NCBI GenBank assembly: GCA_035363115.1
Contig: DAOSEM010000004.1
Location: forward strand, 192,594-256,593
Direction: 5' to 3'
Source: Syntrophales bacterium
GTDB taxonomy: Bacteria; Desulfobacterota; Syntrophia; Syntrophales; PHBD01
DNA length: 64,000 nucleotides
The notes under the pieces were generated by a model. It saw only the letters and a list, made by a program, of their open reading frames with translations, was not told where the DNA came from and did not search any database. Made by a program: the position numbers and the translations under genes. This document shows positions 1-8,485 of this stretch, piece after piece; within the stretch, counting starts at the first letter, position 1; every line of letters starts with the position of its first letter.

Positions 1-511
1 GGTACTTCATGGCGGCCCGGAGAACCCGCTCTTTCCCGAACTCCTTGATCATTTCCGTGGCCGTGGTGGATGTGAGCGCTCCCGTCTGGAGGTTGCGGAA
101 CCAGAGGGGGTCGGCCATGTTCGTGATGCCGCCGGTGGTGTTCCCTTCCTGGAGCTTCTCGAAGCCGAGGCACAGGACGTTGTCGTACTGGCCGGAGGCC
201 ACGAGGCTGTCGGACGCGCAGACCAGGGTGGCCCCGACAGTGCCGCCCGTGGTGATCCGGTACTCATCCTTTCCGTAGGACCCGCAGCCCAGGGCATGCC
301 ACATGTCCGGCTGGAACTGCATCTCGAAGAGCTCCATGTTGCCGTGGACGATGCAGTCGATATCGTCAAGCGTCATGTTGGCGTCCGCCAGGGCGTTGCG
401 CACCGCCTCGGAGACCATTTCCACCTGGTTCTGGTCTTCCTTGTGGCTGGACAGGGTCGTCTGGCCGATCCCGATAATGGCTACATTTCTGTTTTTTATG
501 TGTTTTTTCAT
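1..511 (-). CDS. Thiolase-like protein (SCP-x/Ltp2 type), C-terminus off window
   Basis: Partial gene running off the left edge; about 170 N-terminal residues are present. The fold is thiolase-like: it opens with NVAIIGIGQT and continues to a SDSLVASGQYDNVLCLGFEK segment typical of SCP2-type thiolases. In true thiolases a nucleophilic Cys lies 17 residues before the SG of that segment; here that position is Gly (in TTGGTVGATL), so classical thiolysis or condensation is unlikely. Related Cys-less proteins include steroid side-chain aldolases (Ltp2) and acyl-CoA thiolase partners that work with a DUF35 protein; no DUF35 gene is visible. The ATG is chosen because AAGGAG stands 8 nt upstream, immediately after the stop of the preceding thiolase-like gene, suggesting coupled translation. 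Confidence 0.85.
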   Translation of the reverse strand, partial: MKKHIKNRNVAIIGIGQTTLSSHKEDQNQVEMVSEAVRNALADANMTLDDIDCIVHGNMELFEMQFQPDMWHALGCGSYGKDEYRITTGGTVGATLVCASDSLVASGQYDNVLCLGFEKLQEGNTTGGITNMADPLWFRNLQTGALTSTTATEMIKEFGKERVLRAAMKY

Positions 512-523
512 GATGCCTGCTCC

Positions 524-1669
524 TTACGCTTCGAGAATGAGAACGGAGTGGAACTGGCCGGCGGGCCCGTTGGTCGAGTGGGCCACGGCGCATTTCGCGT
601 CCGGAACCTGGCGGTCGCCGGCGCCGCCCTGAAGCTGGAGAGTCGCCTCGGCGGCCCGGTAGAGGCCGGCGATAATGAGCGGGTTCCCCGCCAGGGTTCC
701 GCCGGAGAGGTTGACCCGATGCTTCCCGGGGCCGCCTTCGGCGATGAAGCGTCCGCCTTCTCCCTCTCCGCAGAAGCCCAGTCCTTCCATCCACATGGGC
801 TGCTGGTAGGCGTAGCAGTCCATGACCTCGACCACGTCGGCGGCCTTTTTCAGGTCCTGGATGCCGGCTTTCCGGCAGGCGTTCGCGGTGGCCTTCTTGA
901 GGGCGAAGTTGCTGGTCAGATCCCGGTCACCGAAAAAGAAGGTGTCCATGCAGTTGGCGAATCCGGTGATCCATACCGGATTGTCGGTGAATTCCTTCGC
1001 CCGCTCCTCCGAGGCCAGGAGCAGTCCCACGGCACCGTCGGAGACGGGGTAGGCGTGGAGCTGGCGGATGGGATCGCACAGCATGGGCGAGGACTTGACT
1101 TTCCCCGCCGGAATGGCTTCCTGCGCATTGGCGTAGGGGTTCTTGACGGCCCACTGGCGGCTTCGGACCACGATCTCGGCGAGCTGGTCGTCCGTGAGGC
1201 CGCTCTTTTTCATGTAGGCCCGCGCCTGCAGACCGGCGGCGTTCAGGTAATCCAGGCCCGTGGCCCGGCCGTAGAAGGGATCGAAGCCGCAATTCGTGAT
1301 CATGTTGCGGCTCTCGCCCTGGGATTCCTTGCAGTGCCCCATGATCAGGACTAGATCCTTGTGCCCCGAGAGGATGATGGCGTTGGCGTAGCCGATGGCA
1401 TTGAGGCCTTCCTGGGCCATCTTTTCTTCCGCGAGATACTGCCCACCGATGACGTCCGTGACGCCGTTGTTCGAGATGGTCCGGGCATCGAAGAAATCGT
1501 CGGAGGTGCTGACGATCATTTCCACGCCGCCTTCTCCGTATTTGAATCCTGTCTGCCCCTGAAGATCCTCCAGTACGTCCAGAAGCATGTTCTGAAAACG
1601 CCTGTACCAGAGGTCCGGTTCGTTCTTGTGCTGGGCAACCGCACAAATCGCTACCCGCTTTGTTGCCAT
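524..1669 (-). CDS. Thiolase-like protein, catalytic residues substituted
   Basis: 381 residues, full thiolase-superfamily length, probably acting on an acyl-CoA in the cytoplasm. The N-terminal half contains the landmark EGLNAIGYANAIILSGHKD; counting from its Gly the nucleophilic Cys position is Ala. In the C-terminal half the usual GGxxxxGHPxG motif reads GGTLAGNPLIIAG, so the active-site His is Asn, and the second CxG cysteine is replaced in AHSTNGPAG. All classical catalytic residues are therefore missing. It is followed after 12 nt by a second thiolase-like gene, suggesting a heteromeric complex or an aldolase rather than a thiolase. The ATG has GGAG 7 nt upstream. Assignment to the fold is firm; the reaction is unknown. 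Confidence 0.85.
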   Translation of the reverse strand: MATKRVAICAVAQHKNEPDLWYRRFQNMLLDVLEDLQGQTGFKYGEGGVEMIVSTSDDFFDARTISNNGVTDVIGGQYLAEEKMAQEGLNAIGYANAIILSGHKDLVLIMGHCKESQGESRNMITNCGFDPFYGRATGLDYLNAAGLQARAYMKKSGLTDDQLAEIVVRSRQWAVKNPYANAQEAIPAGKVKSSPMLCDPIRQLHAYPVSDGAVGLLLASEERAKEFTDNPVWITGFANCMDTFFFGDRDLTSNFALKKATANACRKAGIQDLKKAADVVEVMDCYAYQQPMWMEGLGFCGEGEGGRFIAEGGPGKHRVNLSGGTLAGNPLIIAGLYRAAEATLQLQGGAGDRQVPDAKCAVAHSTNGPAGQFHSVLILEA

Positions 1670-1736
1670 AGAACGTCTCCTTCCTTAATATGGTTCTGAA
1701 TCGTATCGCGGCGCGGGGTCCGTCCCGGCCGCAGTC

Positions 1737-2342
1737 TCATGCAAATCGGATCAGCCGCAGGTCCACCGCGGGCTTTCGGCGGGCCTTGTCGCCCGCAAAG
1801 CAGTTCATGAACCGCCCCTCCTTGATGGTCCGGATGATTCCGTCCCGGTCCCGGGGGGCCTCCAACTCGATCCATCCGCGCCCGCAGCCCAGGAGGTTGT
1901 GGGAATCGTCGGCCGCCACCTTGGGATAGGGGATCTCCGGGATATCGAACTGGGGCGTGTAAAACCCGTGGGTTGTGATCTCCACCGCGTCGATGGGATA
2001 GCGCTCCGCCACCTCCGCGATGATGCGGATACAGTCGCGCAGGCCGAGATCGATATCGGCGGGGTGGTTGAAGACATGCAGGACTTCCCTTTCTCCCTCG
2101 ATCCGGCTGACGTGGACGTATCCCTTGCGGCAGTGCACCGTCAGCTCGATTCCCGTGAAGATCAGCATGTCCGACCGAACCCGGGTGATGGCATCCCCGT
2201 AGGAGGGCTTCAGGAGGTGGTCGTGGTCCGTGATGGCGATGAAATCGTAGCCCAGGCGCGCATAGGCATCGGCGACCTCCTGGGGTGTCATGGTCCCGTC
2301 GGAGTAGGTTGTATGGGTGTGGAGCTGTCCCTTGAGAATCAT
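1737..2342 (-). CDS. PHP-domain metal-dependent phosphoesterase
   Basis: 201 residues. The PHP domain starts at the N-terminus with GQLHTHTTYSDGTM (HxH metal motif) and continues with AITDHDH and FNHPADIDLG, which supply further metal ligands. PHP proteins hydrolyse phosphoesters such as histidinol phosphate or nucleoside bisphosphates; no accessory domain points to a substrate here. Shorter than typical 280-residue PHP exonucleases, so probably a minimal single-domain enzyme. It lies upstream of the thiolase-like pair on the same strand with a 67-nt gap and could share their transcript. Family confident, substrate unknown. Confidence 0.85.
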   Translation of the reverse strand: MILKGQLHTHTTYSDGTMTPQEVADAYARLGYDFIAITDHDHLLKPSYGDAITRVRSDMLIFTGIELTVHCRKGYVHVSRIEGEREVLHVFNHPADIDLGLRDCIRIIAEVAERYPIDAVEITTHGFYTPQFDIPEIPYPKVAADDSHNLLGCGRGWIELEAPRDRDGIIRTIKEGRFMNCFAGDKARRKPAVDLRLIRFA

Positions 2343-2483
2343 AACCGTCCGTCCGATTCCGTCAGGCGCCCGGGCACGGCGCCCCGCCTGCGTCCGCTGG
2401 AATGCCGGAATCCGTCTTCCCGTTTCTGCTCCGCTCTGGTCCGCCGGGGATTGGCGCCTCGATGCGTTCGGCGGGAATCCATC

Positions 2484-3086
2484 TCAGTGCTCTGCTTCCG
2501 CCTCGGCCCCATGAAGAAAAACATTTGTCAGGCTCTCGATGATCCGCTTCTCCCTGGACTTGCTCAGGGTCTCATTGCCCAAGATCATGACCGACAGGAA
2601 CGTGTCGATGGCACCCAGGAAAACATAGGTGAGGTAGTTGGACTGGATGTCGGACCGCAGGGTTCCCCGGGTCTGGCCTTCGCGGATGATGTCTTCACAG
2701 AGGTTGAACAGTTTCCGGAACTTGTCCTTTCCCCGGGGACTCGAGTGATAGATGAAGCCCCGGGAGACTTCCGCCACGAAGATGGACATCTGGCTCGGCG
2801 TCGCGGTGTAGGCGTTCATCATGAACTTGATGATCTCCACCAGCTTTTCCTTGGTGGCCGCGGTGCTCTTCTTGAGCATCTCCAGCTCGTCGTAGAAGGA
2901 TTTCCACCAGTTCTCGACGATGGCGTCGAAAAGTTTTTCCTTGTTCTCGAAATAGTGATAGATGAGCCCGTACGAGAGGTTGGCTTCCTTGGCGATATCA
3001 GCCATCCGGGCTTCGGCGAATCCTTTCGTGCTGAAGACCTTCAGTGCCGCTTCGACGATGATTTTTTCGCTGGCTACTTTTTCCAT
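2484..3086 (-). CDS. TetR/AcrR family transcriptional regulator
   Basis: 200 residues from the ATG encoding MEKVASEKIIVEAALK. The N-terminal helix-turn-helix is clear (MADIAKEANLSYGLIYHYF, about residues 29-47) and is followed by a helical ligand-binding domain. The frame stays open for another 650 nt upstream, but that stretch has no TetR-like content and crosses the divergent DUF2845 gene, so it is rejected. A perfect 16-bp palindrome lies 23 bp upstream of the ATG (3109-3124), consistent with autoregulation. TetR proteins next to acyl-CoA genes often sense acyl-CoAs, so control of the downstream PHP and thiolase-like genes is a reasonable inference. Confidence 0.9.
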   Translation of the reverse strand: MEKVASEKIIVEAALKVFSTKGFAEARMADIAKEANLSYGLIYHYFENKEKLFDAIVENWWKSFYDELEMLKKSTAATKEKLVEIIKFMMNAYTATPSQMSIFVAEVSRGFIYHSSPRGKDKFRKLFNLCEDIIREGQTRGTLRSDIQSNYLTYVFLGAIDTFLSVMILGNETLSKSREKRIIESLTNVFLHGAEAEAEH

Positions 3087-3108
3087 GCGCTCCGGTGTAG
3101 CAAATGTT

Positions 3109-3124
3109 GATTGACATGTCAATC
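3109..3124. promoter_or_regulatory. Perfect 16-bp palindrome, candidate TetR operator
   Basis: GATTGACATGTCAATC is its own reverse complement. It sits between the divergent TetR gene (start at 3086) and the DUF2845 gene (start at 3234). Size and position fit a TetR dimer site. The half-site contains TTGACA on both strands, so binding could block a promoter -35 element in either direction. Confidence 0.6.
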
Positions 3125-3233
3125 GGTATTTGGCGGCCGGGTGTCCGGGGCGTGGACGCTTGGCATGGGTTTTGAGAACGATATGAATATGTTGCGAAAT
3201 GTGCGGAACAGGATCGAACGGAAGGAGCGAGGG

Positions 3234-3614
3234 ATGAACAAGGGGTTGGCCGTTATGGCCGCGGTGGTGGTCATGTTCTGGTGCGCCGGCGACGCATTCG
3301 CCTTTCGGTGCAACGGTGGAAAAGGCCTGGTCAGTACCGGCGACACCAAGACGCGCGTCACGATCGAATGCGGAAAGCCCGACAGTGTCGAGCGTGTGAA
3401 ATCCGTCACAAGGGGCCGCTTTATCGGAGGCGAAGACCCGCGTACCGGCAGGAGTCACGGCGGAGTCTATGCGGAAGAAACGGTGTCCGTCGAGAAATGG
3501 TACTACAACTGCGGAGACAGTGATTTCCTCTACGTTCTGACCTTCGAGGGGGACGTCATGATGGCGGAAGAAACGGCCGGCCGGGGGAAAGGTCCGTCCC
3601 GCTGCACATTTTGA
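3234..3614 (+). CDS. Exported DUF2845-type small protein
   Basis: 126 residues. A signal peptide is evident (MNKGLAVMAAVVVMFWCAGDAFA) followed by a mature region beginning FRCNGGKGLVSTGDTKTRV, the pattern of DUF2845 proteins in which a short Cys-containing exported domain carries a G-D-T-K motif and a C-G-K-P segment. Four cysteines in the mature part could form disulfides in the periplasm. The start is chosen at an ATG with AAGGAGCGAGGG just upstream; an in-frame start 123 nt earlier would place an implausible leader before the signal peptide. It diverges from the TetR gene and could share its operator. Function unknown. Confidence 0.75.
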   Translation: MNKGLAVMAAVVVMFWCAGDAFAFRCNGGKGLVSTGDTKTRVTIECGKPDSVERVKSVTRGRFIGGEDPRTGRSHGGVYAEETVSVEKWYYNCGDSDFLYVLTFEGDVMMAEETAGRGKGPSRCTF

Positions 3615-4000
3615 GACGGGACGGGGATATCGGCCGATCGCTGCGTTCCGCGACATGTGTTTCCGTCCGGAACGGATACCCGTGGAGCTGTGATTACGCC
3701 TTTCGTTTTCTTCGTGCCGTCCATGGCTGAAGCATGCCATGGATATTTTTTATCCATCCGGCCGTGTCGAGCTGGATAGAATGTATCCGGAATCGCATTC
3801 CATTGTTCTGCGTTCGCGCTCTTTCCCCATGATTAGCGAATGAATCCGGTATATTGGGAATGACGTCCAGCCGGGCACGGTCCTTGCCAAGCATATGATC
3901 CGGGGATGCCTTCCGGATGTCCATAACATGTCAGGCAGCCCCGGCGACTCCCGGGGCTTCGCCTTGACAGCCCCTTTCATCCATAGCATATGGACCGGCC
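3615..4000. other. Intergenic region before the efflux operon
   Basis: 386 bp with no convincing gene on either strand. It contains a GC-rich hairpin at 3937-3958 and a TTGACA at 3965-3970, about 30 bp before the TolC gene, which could be a promoter -35 element although no good -10 follows. Confidence 0.5.
3937..3958 (+). terminator. GC-rich hairpin upstream of tolC-like gene
   Basis: AGCCCCGG and CCGGGGCT form a perfect 8-bp stem with a 6-nt loop. There is no T-run after it, so it is either a weak terminator for upstream transcription or a leader structure of the efflux operon. Confidence 0.35.
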
Positions 4001-5293
4001 ATGAAGAAAAACATCGTACATTTCCTGCTTTCAGCCTTCCTTGTCGTCCTGTTCGTCCCGGCGGCGGTGCATCCGGAAGAGTCGATCCGCCCCGGGGAAA
4101 CGCTGGATCTGAAGCGCTGCATCGCCATCGCCCTGGAACGGCACCCGAGCATCCTCGGCGCAGCCGGCGGCCTGAAGGCCAGCGAAAGCCGGGTGGGTCA
4201 GGCCCGGGCCGGCTACTATCCGCAGGTCAACGCATCGGCGGATTACGACCGCAACTCCGTAGGCGGCACCATGTCCAGAACAGCGGGGACCGTATACGAC
4301 AGCTATGCCACCGGCGTCAGTGTCAACCAGACCCTTTTCGATTTCTTCAAGACGTCCACCCAGGTGAAGATCCAGCGACTTGGGGCGGATTCCTCCCGGG
4401 CCGATCTGGAGCAGGCGATGAGCCAGATCGCCTATGACGTCAAGAAAGCCTATTACGGCCTTCTCCAGGCCCGGCGCCTGAGAGACGCCAACGCGGAGGC
4501 CGTGGGCTCCTACCGGCAGCACCTGGCACAGGCAAAAAAATTCTTCGAGGTCGGCCTGAAACCGAAGTTCGACGTGACCAAGGCGGAGGTCGATCTGAGC
4601 AACGCACGCCTGAACCTGTTGAAAGCGGAAAACGCCATGAACCTGGCCCGCCTGACCCTGGGGAATGCCATGGGCTTGCCCGGAGCGCCGACGTTCGAGA
4701 TTCGCGACAGCCTGGCCTTCCAGCCCTACCCGGCCTCGCTCGACGAGGCGCGGAAGAAGGGGGAAGAGCGGAGACCGGACCTGCGGTCGGTCCGGTCGAA
4801 GCGGGAGGCGGCGGAGTCTTCCGTCGACCTGGCGAAGAAGGGATACTTTCCCGTTCTGACCGGGAGCGCCGGATACGGATGGTCGGGGGAGGATTTTCCC
4901 CTGGAGAGGGGATGGAATGTGGGGGCGACCCTGTCGGTGCCGCTGTTCAGCGGCCTGTCCACGAAGTACCAGACCGACGAGGCCCGGGCAAACCTGGAAG
5001 TCCTGAAGGCGAACGAAGACCTTGTCCGCCAGACCGTACAACTGGAGATACAGCAGGCCCTGCTGAACCTTCAGGAGGCCCGGGACCGCATCGCGGTCGC
5101 GGAGTTGGAGGTTCGGCAGGCCGCGGAAAACCTTGAACTGGCCCGGGGGCGATACGGCGCCGGCGTGGGAAGCCCCATGGAGGTAACCGACGCCCTGCTG
5201 GCGGACATCAACGCCAAAACGGCCCATACGGCGGCCCTTTACGATTACCGGCTTGCCCAGGCAAGCCTGGAGAAGGCGACCGGGGAAAAATGA
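4001..5293 (+). CDS. TolC-family outer-membrane efflux protein
   Basis: 430 residues, the usual size for TolC/OEP proteins. A signal peptide (MKKNIVHFLLSAFLVVLFVPAAV) leads to two homologous halves rich in long amphipathic helices, with landmarks LDLKRCIAIALERHPSI, NASADYDRN and later RPDLRSVRSKREAAESSVDLAKKGYFP, the classic OEP repeat. It forms the outer-membrane and periplasmic tunnel of a tripartite efflux pump. The stop overlaps the start of the adaptor gene by 4 nt (ATGA), and the next three genes are coupled in the same way, so the pump is made as one operon. The start ATG has no strong Shine-Dalgarno sequence. Confidence 0.92.
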   Translation: MKKNIVHFLLSAFLVVLFVPAAVHPEESIRPGETLDLKRCIAIALERHPSILGAAGGLKASESRVGQARAGYYPQVNASADYDRNSVGGTMSRTAGTVYDSYATGVSVNQTLFDFFKTSTQVKIQRLGADSSRADLEQAMSQIAYDVKKAYYGLLQARRLRDANAEAVGSYRQHLAQAKKFFEVGLKPKFDVTKAEVDLSNARLNLLKAENAMNLARLTLGNAMGLPGAPTFEIRDSLAFQPYPASLDEARKKGEERRPDLRSVRSKREAAESSVDLAKKGYFPVLTGSAGYGWSGEDFPLERGWNVGATLSVPLFSGLSTKYQTDEARANLEVLKANEDLVRQTVQLEIQQALLNLQEARDRIAVAELEVRQAAENLELARGRYGAGVGSPMEVTDALLADINAKTAHTAALYDYRLAQASLEKATGEK

Positions 5294-6515
5294 AAATCGC
5301 AGGCATGAACCGAAAGAAGATCCTGATCATGGCCGGCATCGCCGCCCTGATCGCGGCGGCGGCCATCTGGTTTTTCTTCCACAGGAACAGCAGTCCCGCT
5401 TTCAAGACGGCCAGGGCCGTCCGCGGTGAGGTTGTGGCTGCCGTCACCGCCACGGGCACGGTCAACGCCGTCACCACGGTGCTGGTGGGAACGCAGGTGT
5501 CCGGGACCATCAAGGAGCTCTTCGTAGACTACAACTCGCCGGTGAAGAAGGGTCAGGTTCTTGCCCAGATCGACCCGGTCTCCTTCCAGGCCCAGGTGGA
5601 CCAGGCGCGGGCGAACCTTCGTCTGGCCGAGGCGAACGTGGAAAAGGCCGAGGCAACCGCCCGGGACACGAAGCGGACCTTCGAACGCAACAAGGAACTC
5701 TATACTGCAAACTTCATTGCCCGGAGCGACCTGGACACGGCGGAGACGAATGCCTCGACCGCCGCCGCCTCGCTCAGCGCGGCCCGGGCCCAGGTCCAGC
5801 AGAGCCGGGCGGCCCTGACCGCGGCGGAGACCAACCTCCACAACACCCGGATCCTCTCCCCCGTGAACGGAACCGTCATCTCGCGAAGCATCGACATCGG
5901 CCAGACCGTGGCGGCGAGCTTCCAGACCCCCACGCTGTTCAACATCGCCCAGGACCTGACCCGGATGCAGATCGACGCGAACGTGGACGAGGCGGACATC
6001 GGCAAGATCAAGGTGGGCCAGCAGGTGACGTTCACCGTCGATGCGTATCCGGAGGCCCCCTTCCAGGGCGATGTCTCGGAGGTCCGCAACGCGCCCACGA
6101 CGGTGCAGAACGTGGTGACCTACGACGCGGTGGTCAAGGTTGCCAACCCGGAGCTGAAGCTCAAGCCGGGCATGACCGCCAACGTTTCCATCATCATCGA
6201 CCGGCGGACGGAGGCGCTGAAGGTGCCCAATGCGGCTCTCCGTTTCCGGCCCGCCGGCAGGGACGGAAAAGGAGCGTCGTCCGCCGCCGTCCAGGGAAGA
6301 GAGGGCAGGGATGGACGGGAAGCAGGGCGGGGGCAGGCGGTGTGGGTCCTCGAGGGCAAAAAGCCGAAGCGCGTTGCCGTCACTGCCGGGATCAGCGACG
6401 GCCAGTTCACGGAGATCGTCTCGGGAGACCTGAAGGAAGGCCAGGACGTGATCGTCGAGGCCGCCGGCGCCGGGAACAGCAAGCAGCAGCAGCAGATGAG
6501 CCCGAGGTTCTTCCG

Positions 6516-6519
<4 letters not shown>
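5290..6519 (+). CDS. MacA/HlyD-type periplasmic adaptor subunit
   Basis: 409 residues. One N-terminal membrane segment (about 11-31) is followed by a lipoyl-like half (VSGTIKELFVDYNSPVKKGQ), a long Ala/Arg-rich alpha-helical hairpin (about 95-185), the second lipoyl half with ILSPVNGTVISRSIDIGQTV, and beta-barrel and membrane-proximal domains. This is the MacA order. It bridges the inner-membrane MacB transporter and the TolC channel. A low-complexity Arg/Gly insert near residues 320-345 is unusual and probably a surface loop. Overlaps tolC by 4 nt and its own stop overlaps the GTG start of the ATPase gene. Confidence 0.92.
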
Positions 6520-7204
<685 letters not shown>

Positions 7205-7208
<4 letters not shown>

Positions 7209-8434
7209 TCGGCATCCCGTCCACCCTCAAGATTTCTTTCCGGGCCCTGTGGGTCAACAAGATGCGGTCCTCCCTGACCATGCTGGGCATCATCATCGGT
7301 GTGGGGGCCGTCATCGCCATGCTGGCCGTGGGCACCGGGGCGAGCCGGAAGATCTCCCAGCAGATCGCCTCCATCGGGAGCAACCTGATCATCGTGATCC
7401 CCGGCAGCATCACCCAGGGCGGGGTGCGCCTGGGAGCGGGAGCCCAGTCCTCCCTGACCCGGGACGACGCCGAGGCGATCCGGAGGGAGTGCCCGGCCGT
7501 GCAGGCCGTCTCCTCGGAGATGCGCCGGGCCGCCCAGGTGGTCTTCGGGAACCAGAACTGGGCCACGGCGATCACCGGCGTGGAGCCCGGCATCCTGGAG
7601 GTCCGGGACTGGGACCTCGCGAGCGGACGGAACTTCTTCGAACAGGACGTCCGGAACGCCACGAAGGTCTGCCTCCTGGGGCAGACGGTGGCGGACAGCC
7701 TCTTCGGCAGCATGGACCCCGTCGGCCAGATCATCCGGATCCGGAAAATTCCCTTCATGGTTGTGGGGATCCTGGATCGGAAGGGCCAGTCGCCCATCGG
7801 GCAGGATCAGGACGACGTAATCTACATTCCCATCACGACGGCCCAGAAGAAGGTCTTCGGGACGGCTCACGCCGGGACGATCGGTTCCATCCAGGTGAAG
7901 GCCGTCAGCGCCGAGGCCCTCCCCGAGGCGGAGCGGCAGGTGACGGAGCTGCTCCGGCAGCGCCACCGCATCGGCCCGGGACGGGAAGACGATTTCACGG
8001 TCCGGAACCTGACCTCCATGCTCCAGGTGGCGGAGCAGTCCACGAGGGTCATGACCCTGCTGCTGGGGGCCATCGCCTCGGTGTCGCTCCTGGTGGGCGG
8101 CATCGGCATCATGAACATCATGCTCGTCTCGGTGACGGAGCGCACCCGGGAAATCGGCATCCGCATGGCCGTGGGCGCCAAGGCCCGGGACATCCGGCTG
8201 CAGTTCATCATCGAGGCCCTGACCCTCTCCCTCATCGGGGGCGTCGCGGGCATCCTCCTGGGTGTGACCGTGTCCGGAATCCTGTCGTTCCTGGCCGGGT
8301 GGTCCACCGAGGTGTCCGTTCTCTCGATCTTCCTGGCCTTTGGCTTTTCGGCCCTCGTGGGCATCTTCTTCGGCTTCTATCCGGCCTACAAGGCCTCCCT
8401 GCTCCATCCCATCGACGCCCTGCGGCACGAATAG
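7205..8434 (+). CDS. MacB/FtsX-type ABC transporter permease
   Basis: 409 residues. It begins with LKISFRALWVNKMRSSLTMLGIIIGVGAVIAML, the standard MacB first membrane helix, followed by a 240-residue periplasmic MacB_PCD domain and three C-terminal helices with GGIGIMNIMLVSVTERTREIGIRMAVGA, the FtsX hallmark. With the ATPase, adaptor and TolC it completes a tripartite pump for substrates such as macrolides, lipopeptides or peptides taken from the periplasm. Substrate cannot be read from sequence. ATG overlaps the ATPase stop (ATGA). Confidence 0.93.
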
Positions 8435-8450
8435 CGGCAGAATTCCGTTG

Positions 8451-8468
8451 CAAGGGCCCCGGCCCTTG
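8451..8468 (+). terminator. Intercistronic hairpin after the permease gene
   Basis: CAAGGGCC and GGCCCTTG flank a 2-nt centre, giving a tight GC-rich hairpin 16 bp after the permease stop and 17 bp before the next start. No T-run follows, so it more likely modulates downstream expression or protects mRNA than terminates. Confidence 0.35.
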
Positions 8469-8485
8469 GGGTACCGTGCCGGGCC

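Noticed and set aside
3087..3740. Upstream extension of the TetR frame
   Set aside because: Would cover the operator palindrome and run antisense through the DUF2845 gene; the TetR domain begins at the internal ATG.
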